Positions 1-7,783 of a DNA stretch of 43,697 nucleotides are shown here, piece by piece. Origin of the DNA: an uncultured Anaerolineae bacterium. GTDB taxonomy: Bacteria > Chloroflexota > Anaerolineae > Anaerolineales > Villigracilaceae. The notes under the pieces are model-generated. The model had not been told where the DNA came from. It saw only the letters and a program-made list of their open reading frames with translations, and did no database searches. The position numbers were made by a program, and so were the translations under genes. The stretch is from contig CAIMZS010000165.1 of NCBI GenBank assembly GCA_903846015.1, positions 1 to 43,697 of the forward strand, in the 5' to 3' direction. How positions within the stretch are numbered: position 1 is the stretch's first letter; each line of letters opens with the position of its first letter.

Positions 1-660
1 CAAAGCCCATACCGCTTCAAAGGCATCCCACAACCCTATTTTTTTCCCTTCTGAGTATTCACGTGGGTTGAAAGAAATCGGTACATCGTAAACGCGAACA
101 TGCCGCTTAAGGATCTTGGCGGTGAATTCAGGCTCAAAATCGAAGCGGTTGGCTCGTAGTTTCATATCCGTAACCACCTCGCGCCGGAAAACTTTGTAGC
201 CGGTTTCCATATCGGTCAAGATGTTGTTATAAAGAATATTGGTCATGAAGGTCAGAAGTTTGTTGGCAACCATATTCCAGAATAAGGTCGCGCGGTGCGC
301 CCCACCCAGAAAACGTGAGCCGTACACCACATCAGCCAGATTTTCTTCGATTGGTTTCAACAGGTTCGCATATTCGCGTGGATCGTATTCCAGGTCGGCA
401 TCCTGGATGAGCATCACGTCACCGCTGGCGCTCTGAATGGCGGTGCGCAGCGCTGCGCCTTTGCCGGCGTTTTTTTCGTGCAAAATTACGCGTATGCCAT
501 CCACGCCATCGTATTCCGCCAAAATAGCGCGAGTGCCGTCTTTTGAGCCATCATCCACAATGACGATTTCAGTCACAAGACCGGTAGCCTGCACCCGTCT
601 TATAATTTCACGGATGGTGTTCTTTTCGTTATAAACAGGGATGAGTACTGAAAGATTCAT
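1..660 (-). CDS. Family 2 glycosyltransferase, dolichol-phosphate-mannose synthase-like (3' part missing)
   Basis: The minus strand is open from an ATG at 658-660 to the window edge, giving the first 220 residues. It begins MNLSVLIPVYNEKNTIREII and continues with VIVDDGSKDGT, NAGKGAALRTAI and QDADLEYDP. These are the GT-A nucleotide-sugar site and DXD-like metal motif of GT2 enzymes of the DPM1/GtrB kind. The later segment DMETGYKVFRREV also fits that subgroup, which moves a sugar from an NDP-sugar to a polyprenyl phosphate at the membrane. Any C-terminal membrane part lies outside the window. There is no Shine-Dalgarno, but a TATAAT box ends 7 nt before the ATG, so the mRNA may be leaderless. 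The family is secure; donor and acceptor cannot be read from the sequence. Confidence 0.88.
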   Translation of the reverse strand, partial: MNLSVLIPVYNEKNTIREIIRRVQATGLVTEIVIVDDGSKDGTRAILAEYDGVDGIRVILHEKNAGKGAALRTAIQSASGDVMLIQDADLEYDPREYANLLKPIEENLADVVYGSRFLGGAHRATLFWNMVANKLLTFMTNILYNNILTDMETGYKVFRREVVTDMKLRANRFDFEPEFTAKILKRHVRVYDVPISFNPREYSEGKKIGLWDAFEAVWAL

Positions 661-667
661 AATATCG

Positions 668-673
668 ATTATA
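668..673 (-). promoter_or_regulatory. -10 box for the glycosyltransferase, leaderless arrangement
   Basis: On the minus strand TATAAT lies 7 nt before the ATG at 660. Transcription would start at or within a base or two of the start codon. No convincing -35 hexamer at 16-18 nt is visible. Confidence 0.5.
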
Positions 674-756
674 CCTTTTGTTTTTTCAAACCATCCGTCA
701 AAATTATCCGGAACAGACTCATTGAGACAAATTGGATATTTGTAATACGCCAATGA

Positions 757-785
757 TTAACGCTGTGCGCTGGACATGCTATAAT
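757..785 (+). promoter_or_regulatory. Promoter for the AAA ATPase gene
   Basis: TTAACG at 757-762, a 17-nt spacer, then an extended -10 (TGC followed by TATAAT at 780-785). The predicted start near 792 gives a leader of about 37 nt that carries an AAGGCAGG-like ribosome site before the ATG at 829. Confidence 0.55.
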
Positions 786-828
786 CTTATCTACTTCTTT
801 ATTAAATCGGAGCATAAGGCAGGTATTT

Positions 829-2181
829 ATGGCAAGCAACACCTCATCTCCTCGTCCTACGGGACCAATAGCATCACCTCAACCATCAGGCCCGGTTTTT
901 GTCCCGCCTCCTATTAATAAGTTGGATGACACCGGTCTCTCACCCTTATGGCTGCAGGATCTGGCGCTTAAGATTTTATATTTCCAGGGTTATCTTTCAG
1001 GCTTTAAGGTAGCTGAAGAGATCGCTTTGCCATTTGCTGGCGTGACCGATCAGATTCTGGAATCCCTCAAGCGTGAAAAGCTTGTTGAAGTTAAATCATC
1101 ATCCATGGGTCTGGGTGAAGGCTCATACCAGTTTGCTATTACCGGTGCTGGCATTGAGCGGGCTCGCGAGGCCTTGGAACGTAACCAATACGCTGGACCG
1201 GCCCCTGTGCCGATCGAAACGTATAACGCGGCCATTCGCAAGCAAAGCGCTCATCGTGTGGTAGTGACACAGCGTCATATGCGCCAACTGCTCGCTCAAT
1301 TGGTCATGTCAAATACAACCTTTGAACAGCTAGGACCGGCCTTGAATTCCGGTACATCCATTTTTCTATATGGGCCTCCTGGAAATGGCAAAACAAGTGT
1401 GGCGCGCGCTTTTGGCAGCATGGTTTTGCAGCAGGATATGTACATTCCCTTTGCCTTGTTTGTGGATGGGCAGGTTATAAAGCTGTATGACTCGGTTAAT
1501 CATCTGCGCGCTCCTGACGAAGACTCAACCTCAGCCGGTACAGGTTCACTGCGCTCCGGTCAGCGGCGTGACCCACGCTGGGTGCACATCCGCCGCCCAT
1601 TCATCGTTGTTGGTGGTGAATTGACCCTGGCTGGCCTCGACCTTGTCTTTAATGATACCCATAAGTTTTACGAAGCGCCTTTCCAGGTCAAAGCCAATGG
1701 CGGCATTTTATTGATCGACGATTTCGGTCGACAACAGGTGCGCCCGCGTGATCTGCTTAATCGCTGGATTGTGCCGCTCGAAAATCGGGTGGATTTTTTG
1801 ACCCTGCATACGGGCCGTAAAATTGAAATACCTTTTGATGTTCTGGTGGTATTTTCCACAAACTTACCTCCGCGTGATTTGGTAGATGAAGCCTTTTTAC
1901 GTCGCCTGCGTCACAAGATTGAAATTGGTGATCCCTCTTACGAAGAGTTCCGCCAGATTTTCCAAAGGGTGGCCCAGGCCAAGAAAGTGGTCTATAACGA
2001 CCAGGGTCTGGCCTATCTTTTGCAGGAATGGTATATCAAGCGCAACCGAAAACTGCGCGCATCGCATCCTCGAGATCTGTGTGATCAGATTATCGATATT
2101 GCCCGTTATCGTGGATTGGAACCATCCATGACCCGCGAGCTGCTTGATCTTGCCGCCCAATCCTATTTTGTCGAACTTTAG
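829..2181 (+). CDS. AAA-family ATPase with N-terminal winged-helix-like region
   Basis: A 450-residue soluble protein. The first 30 residues are Pro/Ser-rich and probably flexible. Residues about 35-125 look like a small helical, winged-helix-like domain. The P-loop GPPGNGKTS begins at residue 182 and Walker B is GGILLIDDFGRQ (291-302, D297/D298). A sensor-1-type FSTNLPPRDL follows, then an arginine-rich stretch (FLRRLRHKIEI) as in AAA proteins. The fold and ATP binding are clear; the process is not. It could be a remodelling ATPase or a MoxR-like chaperone partner. The ATG at 829 has a recognisable promoter and ribosome site. The GDPD gene follows after 60 nt, so they may share a transcript. 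Confidence 0.85.
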   Translation: MASNTSSPRPTGPIASPQPSGPVFVPPPINKLDDTGLSPLWLQDLALKILYFQGYLSGFKVAEEIALPFAGVTDQILESLKREKLVEVKSSSMGLGEGSYQFAITGAGIERAREALERNQYAGPAPVPIETYNAAIRKQSAHRVVVTQRHMRQLLAQLVMSNTTFEQLGPALNSGTSIFLYGPPGNGKTSVARAFGSMVLQQDMYIPFALFVDGQVIKLYDSVNHLRAPDEDSTSAGTGSLRSGQRRDPRWVHIRRPFIVVGGELTLAGLDLVFNDTHKFYEAPFQVKANGGILLIDDFGRQQVRPRDLLNRWIVPLENRVDFLTLHTGRKIEIPFDVLVVFSTNLPPRDLVDEAFLRRLRHKIEIGDPSYEEFRQIFQRVAQAKKVVYNDQGLAYLLQEWYIKRNRKLRASHPRDLCDQIIDIARYRGLEPSMTRELLDLAAQSYFVEL

Positions 2182-2241
2182 TTTATCCGCTTTTCGGAAT
2201 CCCAAATCCGCATCGCTATTTGTCGCGGGGATTTTAATTCT

Positions 2242-2982
2242 ATGATCATACACTTTCCAACCCCTATTTATTTTGCCCATCGAGGTGCATCCGCTCATGC
2301 CCCCGAAAATACTCTGGCTGCTTTTGAACTGGCTGCCAGGCAGGCCGCTCCTGCAATCGAGTTTGATGTTAAGTTAACCTCTGATCGGCAGGTTATTATC
2401 ATTCATGATCAAACCTTGAACCGTACAACCAATGGCGCTGGTCCGGTTGCCAGGCACTCGTTGGCTGCTTTACGTGAACTTGATGCCGGGTCCTGGTTCT
2501 CAGCAGATTTCCGCGATGAAAAGATCCCGCTTCTTTCTGAAGTGTTTGAAGCGGTTGGTAAAAAAGTGTTGATGAATGTTGAGTTGACCAACTACGCCAC
2601 ACCATTTGATGGACTCGTCAATGAAGTGGTTGCCCTGATCAAGAAGTATGGTTTGCAGGAGCGCGTGATCTTCTCATCGTTTTTCCCCACCAATCTTGTT
2701 ATGGCCAGGCGCCTGCTGCCCACGGTTGCCTGTGGTCAATTGATTTTGGAAGGTGCTTCAGGCTGGTGGCAGCGGTTAGCCTCTGGCTTAATCTCTCTGG
2801 ATGCCGAACATCCTTATACAACGGATGTTACCGCCCAATCGGTGAAGGATGTCCATTCTAAGGGGCGCCGTGTCCATGTCTGGACCGTCAACGATGCTGC
2901 TGATATGCGGCGTTTGCGTTCGATCGCCGTGGATGGTATTTTTACCGATGATCCAAAGCTTGCTTCGGAAAATTTTCTCTAA
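2242..2982 (+). CDS. Glycerophosphodiester phosphodiesterase
   Basis: A 246-residue protein with the GDPD TIM-barrel signature. HRGASAHAPENT sits at residues 13-24 (catalytic H13/R14, metal ligand E22), EFDVKLTSD at 40-48 (E40, D42), and IIHDQTLNRTTNG around the second catalytic His, H55. The family hydrolyses glycerophosphodiesters to an alcohol and sn-glycerol 3-phosphate using a divalent metal. The length is that of small cytoplasmic UgpQ-type enzymes, and there is no signal peptide. It follows the AAA ATPase by 60 nt and precedes the GH3-like gene by 17 nt on the same strand, so an operon is likely. The exact substrate is not known. Confidence 0.93.
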   Translation: MIIHFPTPIYFAHRGASAHAPENTLAAFELAARQAAPAIEFDVKLTSDRQVIIIHDQTLNRTTNGAGPVARHSLAALRELDAGSWFSADFRDEKIPLLSEVFEAVGKKVLMNVELTNYATPFDGLVNEVVALIKKYGLQERVIFSSFFPTNLVMARRLLPTVACGQLILEGASGWWQRLASGLISLDAEHPYTTDVTAQSVKDVHSKGRRVHVWTVNDAADMRRLRSIAVDGIFTDDPKLASENFL

Positions 2983-2999
2983 ACACATTAATCCACACA

Positions 3000-5852
3000 A
3001 TGTCATTATCACCTGGCAAATTTCCCCGTTTAAAGTGGCACTGCTCTCCAAACAGGAAGATTAGTTCAACGCGCCTCTTGATAATTCTATTACTTGTCTC
3101 CATTGTTGCCACACTCACATCCCCAGCATCAGTCTCTGCCCAGAGTGCCAACCCCGGTCTTGCCCTTTTGACCAGCCTTACTCCAGAAGAGAAGGTCGGG
3201 CAGTTATTCTTGGTGACTTTTACCGGGACGGATGTGAGCGCTCTTTCTCAGATCTATGATTTGATCGTTAACCGTCATGTCGGTGGTGTCGTATTGACGG
3301 CAGCAAATGACAATTTTGTTGCTGATAATACTACTCAGGAAGCCTACAACCTGATTTCGGCCATTCAACAGATTGGCTCTACCAGCATAACGAACCCGGC
3401 TGTAAAACCCACGCACCATGACTATATTCCATTATTTGTTGGTATTTCACAAGAAGGTGGCGGGGGTAGCAACGATCAAATCTTGAGCGGCTTGACCAAT
3501 ATTCCAGATCAAATGGCAATTGGTGCTACTTGGGATCGTGGGCTTGCAGAACAATCGGGAAGCATAATGGGCCGAGAACTTTCGGCGATGGGTTTTAACC
3601 TGTATTTTGGGCTGTCCATGGATGTGCTTACGCTGCCTAACGCAGCTATCAGTCAAGATTTGAATACGCGCGTTTTTGGCGGAAATCCTTATTGGGTGAG
3701 TGAATTGAGCCGCGCTTACATGTCCGGCTTGCACACTGGATCAAACGGGCGTATGGCAATCATTGCCAAGCATTTTCCTGGTCGAGGTGGTTCCGATAGG
3801 CAAGCGGATTTGGAGATTCCCACTGTGCGGCGTTCTTTGGATGATCTCATGTCCACTGATCTCGCACCTTTTTGGGGAGTGACTGGTAACGCACTTGATC
3901 CAAAGATGTCTACTGATGGTTTGCTTGTATCTCATATTCGTTACCAGGGTTTTCAAGGCAACATTCGCGCATCCACAAGGCCAATCAGCTTTGACCAGCC
4001 AGCCTTGAATCAAATTCTGTCTCTTCCGGCGTTGGCGGGCTGGCGGCAAAATGGCGGTCTCATTGTCAGCGATAACCTGGGAACACAGGCTGTACGTCGT
4101 TTCTATGACCCAGATTACAAGAGTTTCTCTGCCCGACTTGTGGCCCGCGATGCTTTTTTGGCTGGCAATGATTTGCTTTATATGGGCGATATCACTTCTT
4201 CCGATGCGCCTGACACCTACACGAGCGTAGTCCGTACGCTGGATCTTTTCGCTCAGAAATATCGGGAAGATACGGCCTTCGCCGGTAGGGTGGATGAGTC
4301 GCTTTTGCGGATTCTTAACCTCAAATACCGCATGTATGGATCATTTACTTTGCCGGCAGTAGTTCCACCAGCGGCAGGTCTCGACGTGCTTGGCCAATCC
4401 AACGAAGATGTTTTTACCATTGCCCGCCAATCTGCTACGCTTATCAGTCCATCTCCCGCTGATTTTGCGACAGTCTTGCCTGCCCCCCCCAATGTATCGG
4501 ATTACCTTGTTTTTCTGACTGATGCGCGCACTGTTCGCCAATGTTCAACCTGTTTCGATAAACCCATTCTGCCTAAAGATGCCCTGCACAGCGCAGTTCA
4601 ACGTTTGTACGGTCCTGTTGCCAGCGGCCTTGTAACCCCCAGCCACCTGTCTTCATTTTCTTTTGATGATATCAATCTGCTTTTGGATGACAAACAGCCT
4701 ACCACAGAAATGTTGGATGCACTTGGCCGCGCCACCTGGATTGTGATTTCCACCCTTGATATGCCCGAAGGTTCTCCTCAAATGGTGACACTGCGTCGTT
4801 TTCTTTCTGAGAAGCAAGGCATGTTAATCAATAAAAAGGTAATCCTTTTCTCTTTCAGTGCGCCGTATTATCTTGACGCCACCGATACTTCCAAACTGAC
4901 AGCATTCTATGGTATGTATTCTGCATCTGACCCATTTGTGGATGTTGCCGCCCGTTTGCTTTTTCAGGAAATTCCTCCTGCCGGATCGCTGCCCGTTTCC
5001 GTTCCAGGGAGTGGTTACGATTTAAACTCTGCTCTTTCTCCAGATCCCAAGCAGGTTATATCGCTTAGCCTTGACCTGCCCAAATTATCCACACCCGAAC
5101 CGCCAAATGCTACCCTGACTGCTGCCCCACTCGCTACCTTGACTGTTTTGCCAACCGTTGAGCCTCTTTTTCGTGTTGGGGATACTATTTCTTTGCGCAC
5201 AGGCATCATTGTTGACCATAATCAACGACCGGTTCCTGATGGAACGATGGTCCGGTTCACTTTATCACAGAGTGAAAGTGGCCTTGTCCAAATCGTTGAT
5301 GCACAGTCTGAACTTGGTGTTGCGGCCGCATCCTTCCACCTGGATCAGCCCGGTTTTATTGAAATTAATGCTGCGAGTGGCTTGGCTGGGGTCTCTGTTA
5401 CCATGAAATTGAATGCTACCAAAGAAGGGGCCACCGTAATCATCATTACTCCGACAACGTTTGTAGTAACAGCGGAGCCTACCGCCACCACAGCGCCTTC
5501 TCCAACACCAGCGCCCACCCCGGTATCTTCGTTGGTTACCATCAAAGGTTACCCCACCTTCTGGGGGTGGTTGTTGGTATTGTTGGAAATAGTAGCTGGG
5601 GTTATGCTGACGTATTGGCTCGCAAGCCAGATGGTTGACCCTCGTTGGGCTGTGCGCTGGTCATTGTTGGTTTTGGCAGGTGGGTTGATCGCCTATAACT
5701 ATTTGGTTTTAGGGTTTCCGTGGGGAGAAATCGTTTTGAATGGGCGTGGTTTACCTGCGTTTTTGCAGGCGGTGTTGACCGGCCAGGGAGTAGGGTTTGC
5801 GGTCGGCTGGTTTTGGCGTTTATCGGCCGAAAGTGGCAATCAGGCTCAGTAA
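3000..5852 (+). CDS. Secreted GH3-like (NagZ-type) protein with Ig-like domain and C-terminal membrane helices
   Basis: A 950-residue envelope protein. A long basic N-region and hydrophobic core (residues 24-38) end near an SAQS cleavage site. Residues about 55-440 resemble glycoside hydrolase family 3: EEKVGQLFLVTFTG, HVGGVVLTAAND, NTRVFGGNP, KHFPGRGGSD (257-266) and GLIVSDNLG, whose D358 matches the GH3 nucleophile. The NagZ Asp-Ser-His acid/base loop is absent; QAD (268-270) stands in its place. A second alpha/beta domain follows, then a Pro/Thr linker, an Ig/invasin-like region (about 720-805), another linker, and three predicted helices (about 854-875, 883-905, 918-939). The natural target may be a beta-N-acetylhexosaminide of wall or polysaccharide, but activity is uncertain. 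Its 3' end overlaps the convergent kinase gene by 33 bp. Confidence 0.85.
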   Translation: MSLSPGKFPRLKWHCSPNRKISSTRLLIILLLVSIVATLTSPASVSAQSANPGLALLTSLTPEEKVGQLFLVTFTGTDVSALSQIYDLIVNRHVGGVVLTAANDNFVADNTTQEAYNLISAIQQIGSTSITNPAVKPTHHDYIPLFVGISQEGGGGSNDQILSGLTNIPDQMAIGATWDRGLAEQSGSIMGRELSAMGFNLYFGLSMDVLTLPNAAISQDLNTRVFGGNPYWVSELSRAYMSGLHTGSNGRMAIIAKHFPGRGGSDRQADLEIPTVRRSLDDLMSTDLAPFWGVTGNALDPKMSTDGLLVSHIRYQGFQGNIRASTRPISFDQPALNQILSLPALAGWRQNGGLIVSDNLGTQAVRRFYDPDYKSFSARLVARDAFLAGNDLLYMGDITSSDAPDTYTSVVRTLDLFAQKYREDTAFAGRVDESLLRILNLKYRMYGSFTLPAVVPPAAGLDVLGQSNEDVFTIARQSATLISPSPADFATVLPAPPNVSDYLVFLTDARTVRQCSTCFDKPILPKDALHSAVQRLYGPVASGLVTPSHLSSFSFDDINLLLDDKQPTTEMLDALGRATWIVISTLDMPEGSPQMVTLRRFLSEKQGMLINKKVILFSFSAPYYLDATDTSKLTAFYGMYSASDPFVDVAARLLFQEIPPAGSLPVSVPGSGYDLNSALSPDPKQVISLSLDLPKLSTPEPPNATLTAAPLATLTVLPTVEPLFRVGDTISLRTGIIVDHNQRPVPDGTMVRFTLSQSESGLVQIVDAQSELGVAAASFHLDQPGFIEINAASGLAGVSVTMKLNATKEGATVIIITPTTFVVTAEPTATTAPSPTPAPTPVSSLVTIKGYPTFWGWLLVLLEIVAGVMLTYWLASQMVDPRWAVRWSLLVLAGGLIAYNYLVLGFPWGEIVLNGRGLPAFLQAVLTGQGVGFAVGWFWRLSAESGNQAQ

Positions 5853-6809
5853 CAGCAAAATTGCTGAGACACCAAATAAGATGCTTTCCGGTGGAGCAAG
5901 CAAAGCATCTAACGTGGGCGCTCGCTTGGATCGTGACATCGGTCTTTGTGGCAACTCTTTTGTTCCGAATAAAAATTGTCGAAATGTTTCAATCGAATCG
6001 GGGCGCAAATCTGGGTGTAGCTCCATTGCCCAAAGTATTGCTTTTTCTGTGCGGGGACTGATGGATGAGTTCGTGCGGCGTGGCATTATTTGCCCTTCTG
6101 GGTGCAAAAACCGTTGACGGGCGTCGTCTGGTGGTTGACTTGTGAGCAGGTGATAAAGTGTCGCACCGAAGGCATAAATATCAGAACGAACATCCGTGTG
6201 GCTTTCAGACCCGCCGTATTGCTCCAGGGGAGTGTACAAAACAGTACCCTGCCCCTGAATGATGGTGATGGTTTCTTCGTCAGGCGCGAGCACTTTCACC
6301 AGCCCAAAATCTACTAGTTTTAACAGGCCGTCCGGGGTGATTTTCAGGTTGGATGGTTTGATATCACGATGTACAATGGGTGGTGATTGCCGGTGGAGAT
6401 AGGTCAATGCATCTGCAAGTTGGGCTGCCCAATCGAGCACATCCGCTTCATCCAGGAAAGAATTACGAGCTTTTGCCTCGAGCATAAGTGTGCGCAGATC
6501 TTTGCCGGGTACATAATCCATTACAAGATAATCTTTCTCGCCGATGGAGAAGAAATCGGAAACCTTGGGAAGATTGGGGTGGTCCAGGCGCGCTAGTACG
6601 GTGGCCTCGCGCAAAAATTGCTCGCGAGCCTCGCGCAAAAATTTTTCAGGAAGGTTTCGATCGTGTTCGACTTCCTTAAGCGCACACTTCCGCCCCTCAA
6701 GTCGCATATCATCGGCCAGGTAGATATTACCCATTCCGCCCTGACCGATGCGCTCGTGGACGCGGTAGCGTTCGCGCAGGAGATCTCCCGTTACAAGCGG
6801 GACCGGCAT
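5820..6809 (-). CDS. Membrane-anchored Ser/Thr protein kinase (PknB/Hanks type)
   Basis: A 329-residue protein with a complete eukaryotic-like kinase domain: glycine loop GQGGMG (22-27), ATP lysine in ALKE (K45), catalytic loop HRDIKPSN (147-154, D149), DFG (167-169) and an activation segment ending TPLEQYG in place of APE. One hydrophobic helix (about 308-326) follows a basic linker and ends the protein. The kinase domain is therefore cytoplasmic, with no extracellular sensor such as PASTA. The start at 6809 is supported by AAGGAGG at 6816-6822, 6 nt upstream. The divergent neighbour encodes an FHA-domain regulator, a natural reader of phosphothreonine made by such kinases. No terminator separates it from the GH3-like gene, whose end overlaps its own by 33 bp. 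Confidence 0.95.
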   Translation of the reverse strand: MPVPLVTGDLLRERYRVHERIGQGGMGNIYLADDMRLEGRKCALKEVEHDRNLPEKFLREAREQFLREATVLARLDHPNLPKVSDFFSIGEKDYLVMDYVPGKDLRTLMLEAKARNSFLDEADVLDWAAQLADALTYLHRQSPPIVHRDIKPSNLKITPDGLLKLVDFGLVKVLAPDEETITIIQGQGTVLYTPLEQYGGSESHTDVRSDIYAFGATLYHLLTSQPPDDARQRFLHPEGQIMPRRTNSSISPRTEKAILWAMELHPDLRPDSIETFRQFLFGTKELPQRPMSRSKRAPTLDALLAPPESILFGVSAILLLLSLIATFGR

Positions 6810-6927
6810 TTAGTGCCTCCTTGCCTTGTATGTACTTAGACTCTGCCTGATATGAATCAAATCAGCCAGCATTGAGTGGTGATACACGGTTTTTTGATGG
6901 TATGTGCAGGATAAATTTCGGCGTTTA

Positions 6928-6956
6928 TTGCACAAGATAGGTATTTCTGCTATATT
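6928..6956 (+). promoter_or_regulatory. Promoter upstream of the FHA regulator
   Basis: TTGCAC (6928-6933), an exact 17-nt spacer ending in TGC (extended -10), and TATATT (6951-6956). The start would fall near 6963, just before the AGAGGAGA ribosome site of the 11-codon ORF at 6974. Confidence 0.6.
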
Positions 6957-6973
6957 ATATCGTAGAGGAGAGT

Positions 6974-7009
6974 ATGTGCATCAGCAAATCAACCAATGTT
7001 GGTAAATAA
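6974..7009 (+). CDS. Possible 11-residue leader peptide before the FHA regulator
   Basis: AGAGGAGA (6964-6971) is the only good Shine-Dalgarno in this leader. It serves an ATG at 6974 that opens MCISKSTNVGK and a stop (7007-7009), 30 nt before the likely ATG of the regulator. It might be a leader peptide whose translation sets reinitiation downstream, or a chance ORF. Nothing else supports it. Confidence 0.3.
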   Translation: MCISKSTNVGK

Positions 7010-7039
7010 AGCGTTAAATTGCTGGTGTACAAAGCTGCC

Positions 7040-7693
7040 ATGACTGAAAATGATAGTCCAATTCTCGTAGCAATTAATGGTCCGCTCAAGGGGGAACGCT
7101 GGCCGCTCGATCGTCCTCTAGTGATAGGGCGCGAACCCGGTTGTGAAGTCCTTATTCCAGACCGGCAGGTGTCGCGTTATCATGCGCGTCTTACGCCAGG
7201 TTCCAATGGTGTTGTCCTGGAAGATTTGGGCAGCAAAAATGGAACACACTACAACGGCACTGAATTGTCTGGCCAGGTAGTTTTACAGGATGGGGATATC
7301 CTGCAAATTGCCGTTGCACAGGAATTTCAGTTTGTAAGTTCAGATGCCACTATGCCTTTGGATTCGGAACCTGCTCGCGGTAACCGGCTTGTGTTGGATA
7401 TGCGCGCCCGCCAGGTATGGATCAAGCAAAAACAAATGGCCCCGCCGCTTTCTGCACAGCAGTTTCAGCTCTTGTGGGTGCTTTACCAAAATACTGGGAA
7501 CGTTGTCACACGACAGGAACTGATTTCTGCAGTCTGGGGCGATGAGCAGTCTGCTGGGGTGACTGACCAGGCACTGGATGCGCTCATTCGTCGTTTGCGA
7601 GATCGATTGGTGGCGATGGACCCTGCGCACGATTACATCATCACTGTTCGTGGACACGGCATGAAGCTGGAAAATCTCATGAATGGGGAATAA
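7040..7693 (+). CDS. FHA domain plus OmpR-type winged-helix regulator
   Basis: I take the ATG at 7040 (217 residues); in-frame TTG 7019 and GTG 7025 would add a few residues but have no better ribosome site. The N-terminal half is an FHA domain: VIGREPGCEV, SRYHARL, LEDLGSKNGTHYNG. It contains the conserved GR, S-x-x-H and N-G-T residues that hold phosphothreonine. The C-terminal half is a winged helix of the PhoB/OmpR kind: LSAQQFQLLWVLYQNTG, VVTRQELISAVWG, LDALIRRLRDRL, and a closing ITVRGHGMKLE hairpin. The layout resembles EmbR with the domain order reversed and no BTAD. Together with the divergent kinase it suggests a phospho-dependent transcription switch, which is inference. Target promoters are unknown. 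Confidence 0.9.
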   Translation: MTENDSPILVAINGPLKGERWPLDRPLVIGREPGCEVLIPDRQVSRYHARLTPGSNGVVLEDLGSKNGTHYNGTELSGQVVLQDGDILQIAVAQEFQFVSSDATMPLDSEPARGNRLVLDMRARQVWIKQKQMAPPLSAQQFQLLWVLYQNTGNVVTRQELISAVWGDEQSAGVTDQALDALIRRLRDRLVAMDPAHDYIITVRGHGMKLENLMNGE

Positions 7694-7723
7694 AAAAATC
7701 CATCCACGAGTATCAAATTTCAG

Positions 7724-7771
7724 ATAAATAAGGCAGCGACCAGTTATTCTTTTGGTCGCTGCCTTATTTAT
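7724..7771. terminator. Bidirectional intrinsic terminator
   Basis: A perfect 19-bp inverted repeat (7724-7742 and 7753-7771) with a 10-nt loop, followed on the plus strand by a T-run (7776-7782). It sits between the convergent FHA regulator and CpXC genes and can end both. Confidence 0.9.
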
Positions 7772-7783
7772 TCCGTTTTTTTC

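Noticed and set aside
6588-6660. Near-repeat FLREA...FLREA in the kinase as a recent tandem duplication
   Set aside because: The two stretches differ at several bases and the longer loop also fits the helix-C region of related chloroflexotal kinases, so duplication is not needed.
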